Assembly (NCBI RefSeq): GCF_935825525.1
Contig: NZ_CAKXZT010000175.1
Coordinates: forward strand, 1 to 37,457
Direction of reading: 5' to 3'
Source: Mesorhizobium escarrei
Lineage (GTDB): Bacteria > Pseudomonadota > Alphaproteobacteria > Rhizobiales > Rhizobiaceae
Length of the DNA: 37,457 nt
The notes beneath the pieces were generated by a model, which saw nothing but the letters and a program-made list of their open reading frames with translations, made no database searches and was not told the DNA's origin. Position 1 is the stretch's first letter; each line of letters begins with the position of its first letter. This document shows, piece after piece, positions 35,569 to 37,457 of this stretch. The translations under genes were made by a program, and so were the position numbers.

Positions 35569-35832
35569 ATAGAGTTCGAGATCACGCACCCGTTCCATCC
35601 GTGGCGCGGCCAGCGCTTCGTGCTGTCGACCCGCAAGCAGAACTGGGGCGAGGACCGCGTCATGTTCTACGACGCGGCGGGACGACTTCGCTCGCTGCTT
35701 GCGTCATGGACGGACGTCGCTGAACCCGATGTTTTCATTCAGGTCGCGGCCGGTCGGTCGTTCGTGCGTCCAGATGATCTGGCAACCCTGGCGGCGTTGA
35801 TCGAGCAAATCGAGCGCAGCCATGGCGGCTGA
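35569..35832 (+). pseudogene. DUF5372 protein, N-terminally truncated
   Basis: 87 codons reading FEITHPFHPWRGQRFVLSTR and then NWGEDRVMFYDAAGRLRSL, the core of DUF5372, with a normal end (RSHGG). No ATG precedes the conserved ITHPFHP stretch; the sequence ahead of it comes from the transposase junction. A GTG at 35620 could start a shorter piece. Genes of this family sit ahead of HTH and serine-recombinase genes in rhizobial mobile modules, which is what follows here. Confidence 0.7.
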
Positions 35833-35890
35833 ACACATGTCAGGCAATTTATGCCGCATGTGTCAACCTAATTATGCCGCCGCATGTCGG
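35833..35890. repeat. TTATGCCGC-type repeats upstream of the recombinase module
   Basis: AATTTATGCCGCATGT (35846-35861) and AATTATGCCGCCGCATGT (35870-35887) are near copies about 24 bases apart. ACACATG (35833-35839) and CATGTGT (35857-35863) are inverted arms. Placed just ahead of the module's promoter, they could be the recombination or regulator site of the serine recombinase. Tentative. Confidence 0.4.
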
Positions 35891-35966
35891 ATTCACCGTC
35901 GTTCCAGCCGCCGGTTTCACTTGCATTGTCCGGGGTCTGACCGGTATGGCAGCTGCCTCCATTAGA

Positions 35967-35995
35967 TTGACACGCTCTCTATCGAGGCGTAATTT
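35967..35995 (+). promoter_or_regulatory. Sigma-70 promoter of the recombinase module
   Basis: A consensus TTGACA (35967-35972) is followed after 17 bases by TAATTT (35990-35995). The expected transcript starts about 36002, 22 bases before the HTH gene, leaving room for AAGGGG at 36011-36016. This is the best match to the housekeeping promoter in the window. Confidence 0.7.
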
Positions 35996-36023
35996 GATTT
36001 ACACACAAGCAAGGGGATATACC

Positions 36024-36473
36024 ATGCCCAACCAGACCAAACGCGATCGACTGCGCCAGCTCGGAGCGCTCAACACGCGCCCCGAAGCCGTCCGCGCACC
36101 CTGGTTCCGTGAATCCAGCTTCTTCGATCCTCTCGACCTCGTGCAGGTGAAGTACGAGATGCTGCGTCACGTCCATGAGGATGGCGTCAACAAAGCCGAT
36201 GCCGCCGCGCTTTTCGGTCTGTCGCGGCCCACCTACTATCAGGCCGAGGCCGCGTTTGAACGCGAGGGCATTGCCGGCCTGCTGCCGCGCACGCGTGGGC
36301 CAAAGTCGGCCCACAAGCTCACCGACGAAGTTATGCAGCTCATCGAGCAGAACCAGCACACGGGTGCTCCGCTGCAGGCGCGATCCCTGGCGCAGCTGCT
36401 GCATTCGACACTCGGTATCAGCGTCCATCCCCGCAGCATCGAACGCGCGATGGCCCGTAAAAAAAAACGGTGA
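36024..36473 (+). CDS. HTH protein of the serine-recombinase module
   Basis: A 149-residue basic protein with a transposase-like HTH (about residues 55-105, DGVNKADAAALFGLSRPTYYQAEAAFEREGIAGLLPRTRGPK), preceded by PWFRESSFFDPLDLVQVKYEML. It ends RKKKR on a run of nine A (36459-36467). ATG 36024 has AAGGGG upstream and its own promoter. It probably binds element DNA as a helper of the recombinase. The next frame overlaps in the +1 direction through the A run, so a fusion by slippage is possible. Confidence 0.85.
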   Translation: MPNQTKRDRLRQLGALNTRPEAVRAPWFRESSFFDPLDLVQVKYEMLRHVHEDGVNKADAAALFGLSRPTYYQAEAAFEREGIAGLLPRTRGPKSAHKLTDEVMQLIEQNQHTGAPLQARSLAQLLHSTLGISVHPRSIERAMARKKKR

Positions 36474-36492
36474 ACCCCATGCGCGCACCCCG

Positions 36493-36765
36493 ATGCTGCC
36501 GCACGGTTGCAAGGATTTCTACGAGACGCTGCGCGCCGCCGTCCTATGCGGTCAGGCCTGCGTCAAGGACATGGGCGCCATCGTTTTTCATGGCTTTTGG
36601 CAAGGGCTGGCGGTGCTGATCGCGGCCCCTCAGCCTTCCCCGTCGATGCATCGGCGGCCCGAACCGCCGCCCACGGCTTCGGCGGCCGTGCACGATCGCC
36701 AGCTCGTGCACATGCTCGCCAACATGGTGCTGGCAGCAGAGACGCGAGGCAATCATGTCTACTGA
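36493..36765 (+). CDS. 90-residue protein of the serine-recombinase module
   Basis: A small protein beginning MLPHGCKDFYETLRAAVLCG, with a hydrophobic stretch FHGFWQGLAVLIAA and the end LVHMLANMVLAAETRG. I know this arrangement from rhizobial recombinase modules but no function for it. ATG 36493 has no ribosome binding site, and the frame stays open upstream into the HTH gene. It may therefore be translated by coupling or as a fusion made by slippage on the A9 run. Its last 11 bases overlap the recombinase gene. Confidence 0.6.
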   Translation: MLPHGCKDFYETLRAAVLCGQACVKDMGAIVFHGFWQGLAVLIAAPQPSPSMHRRPEPPPTASAAVHDRQLVHMLANMVLAAETRGNHVY

Positions 36766-37457
36766 CATCGCCATGAAGGTTGGCGCCGACCATCTGCGGC
36801 GTGATGCATTCCTCTACGTGCGTCAGTCCTCTCTTCGTCAGGTGTTCGAGAACACCGAGAGCACCAAGCGGCAATACGCCCTGCGCGATCGCGCAGTGGC
36901 GCTGGGCTGGCCGATCGAACGTGTCCACGTCATCGATAGCGACTTCGGCCTCTCCGGCGCGCAGTCGCAGGACCGCGACGGCTTCCAGCACCTGGTGAGT
37001 GAAGTGGCGATGGGGCATGCAGGGATCGTGTTGGGGCTGGAAGTGTCGCGCCTGGCACGCAACAATGCCGACTGGCACCGTCTCCTTGAACTGGCCGCCC
37101 TGTCGCGCACGCTCATCATGGACGAGGACGGCGTCTACGATCCGGCCTATTTCAACGATCGCATGCTGCTCGGGCTGAAGGGCACGATGAGCGAGGCCGA
37201 ACTGCACATCCTCAAGTCTCGGCTGCAAGGCGGCATTCTCAACAAGGCGCGCCGCGGCGAGCTCGAGATGCCGTTGCCGATCGGGTTGGTCTATACCCCT
37301 GACGCGCGGGTCGTGCTCGATCCCGACCGACAGATCCAGAACACGGTGCGGCTCCTGTTCGATACCTTCCGCGAGACCGGCTCGGCCTGCGCCGTCGTGC
37401 GCCGCCTGCGCGGCGAGAAGATCCTCTTTCCCCGGCGCCGGCAGCGATCGACGTCGC
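36755..37457 (+). CDS. Serine recombinase (cut by the window end)
   Basis: 234 residues are visible, still open at the edge. The resolvase domain starts AFLYVRQSSLRQV with catalytic Ser25 (RQS for the usual RVS). It continues with SDFGLSGAQ, LEVSRLARN (the SRLxR motif) and MDEDGVYDP, then the helix MLLGLKGTMSEAELHILKSRL. A recombinase-type DNA-binding domain begins near residue 175. This is the large serine recombinase layout, used for integration or excision. It overlaps the 90-residue protein gene by 11 bases and ends the promoter-HTH-small protein operon. Confidence 0.92.
   Translation, partial: MSTDIAMKVGADHLRRDAFLYVRQSSLRQVFENTESTKRQYALRDRAVALGWPIERVHVIDSDFGLSGAQSQDRDGFQHLVSEVAMGHAGIVLGLEVSRLARNNADWHRLLELAALSRTLIMDEDGVYDPAYFNDRMLLGLKGTMSEAELHILKSRLQGGILNKARRGELEMPLPIGLVYTPDARVVLDPDRQIQNTVRLLFDTFRETGSACAVVRRLRGEKILFPRRRQRSTS

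Overview
The window is GC-rich and reads like an alphaproteobacterium of the order Hyphomicrobiales (Mesorhizobium/Aminobacter-like; inference). The signs are the style of the aromatic-acid genes, two Liv-type ABC operons, a TRAP operon, and DUF736, WGR and ISNCY-type mobile DNA. No genome or species can be named from the sequence alone.

Region 1 (1-16.4 kb) is a compact 4-hydroxybenzoate/protocatechuate catabolic island. The first 14 bases match the 3' end of an initiator tRNA. A 13-base copy of that end recurs at 16339 nt-scale distance (16332-16344 by my count), just past pobA, so this block may be an insertion at tRNA-fMet. After a Fic protein with a striking repeat-built operator come an IclR (PcaR/PcaU-type) regulator and, divergently, one long operon. 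The operon encodes a Liv-type ABC importer (binding protein, two permeases, two ATPases) followed by pcaD, C, H, G, I, J, F and B. A convergent AraC-type regulator (PobR-like) and the divergent pobA complete the set. Together the genes can import an aromatic acid, hydroxylate 4-hydroxybenzoate to protocatechuate, cleave the ring in the ortho mode and finish at succinyl-CoA plus acetyl-CoA.

Region 2 (16.4-23.7 kb) starts with relic-like DNA holding an unrecognised reading frame that runs into rpiB from the opposite side. Next is a leftward operon gntR-dctP-dctQ-dctM-rpiB: a TRAP importer with a RpiB-family sugar-phosphate isomerase, under a FadR-type regulator with two matching palindromic operators. 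A divergent metal-resistance pair follows: a CDF-like efflux protein and a MerR regulator sharing a MerR-type promoter with a 19-bp spacer.

Region 3 (23.7-27.9 kb) is accessory DNA. It contains an AbiE-type toxin-antitoxin pair whose toxin gene is split by a duplicated 24-bp unit that lost one base, a MarR remnant, a DUF736 gene and a WGR-domain gene broken by a one-base frameshift.

Region 4 (27.9-34.2 kb) is a leftward operon for a second Liv-type ABC importer, followed by a hydantoin/Asp-Glu racemase and a GntR regulator. Copies of the motif TTGTTGACA occur before the first gene and again before gntR, suggesting a self-contained regulon.

Region 5 (34.2-37.5 kb) is mobile-element debris: a DUF4143 ATPase relic, a truncated ISNCY-type transposase, a truncated DUF5372 gene, and an intact-looking module of HTH protein, 90-residue protein and serine recombinase. 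The recombinase is cut by the window edge.
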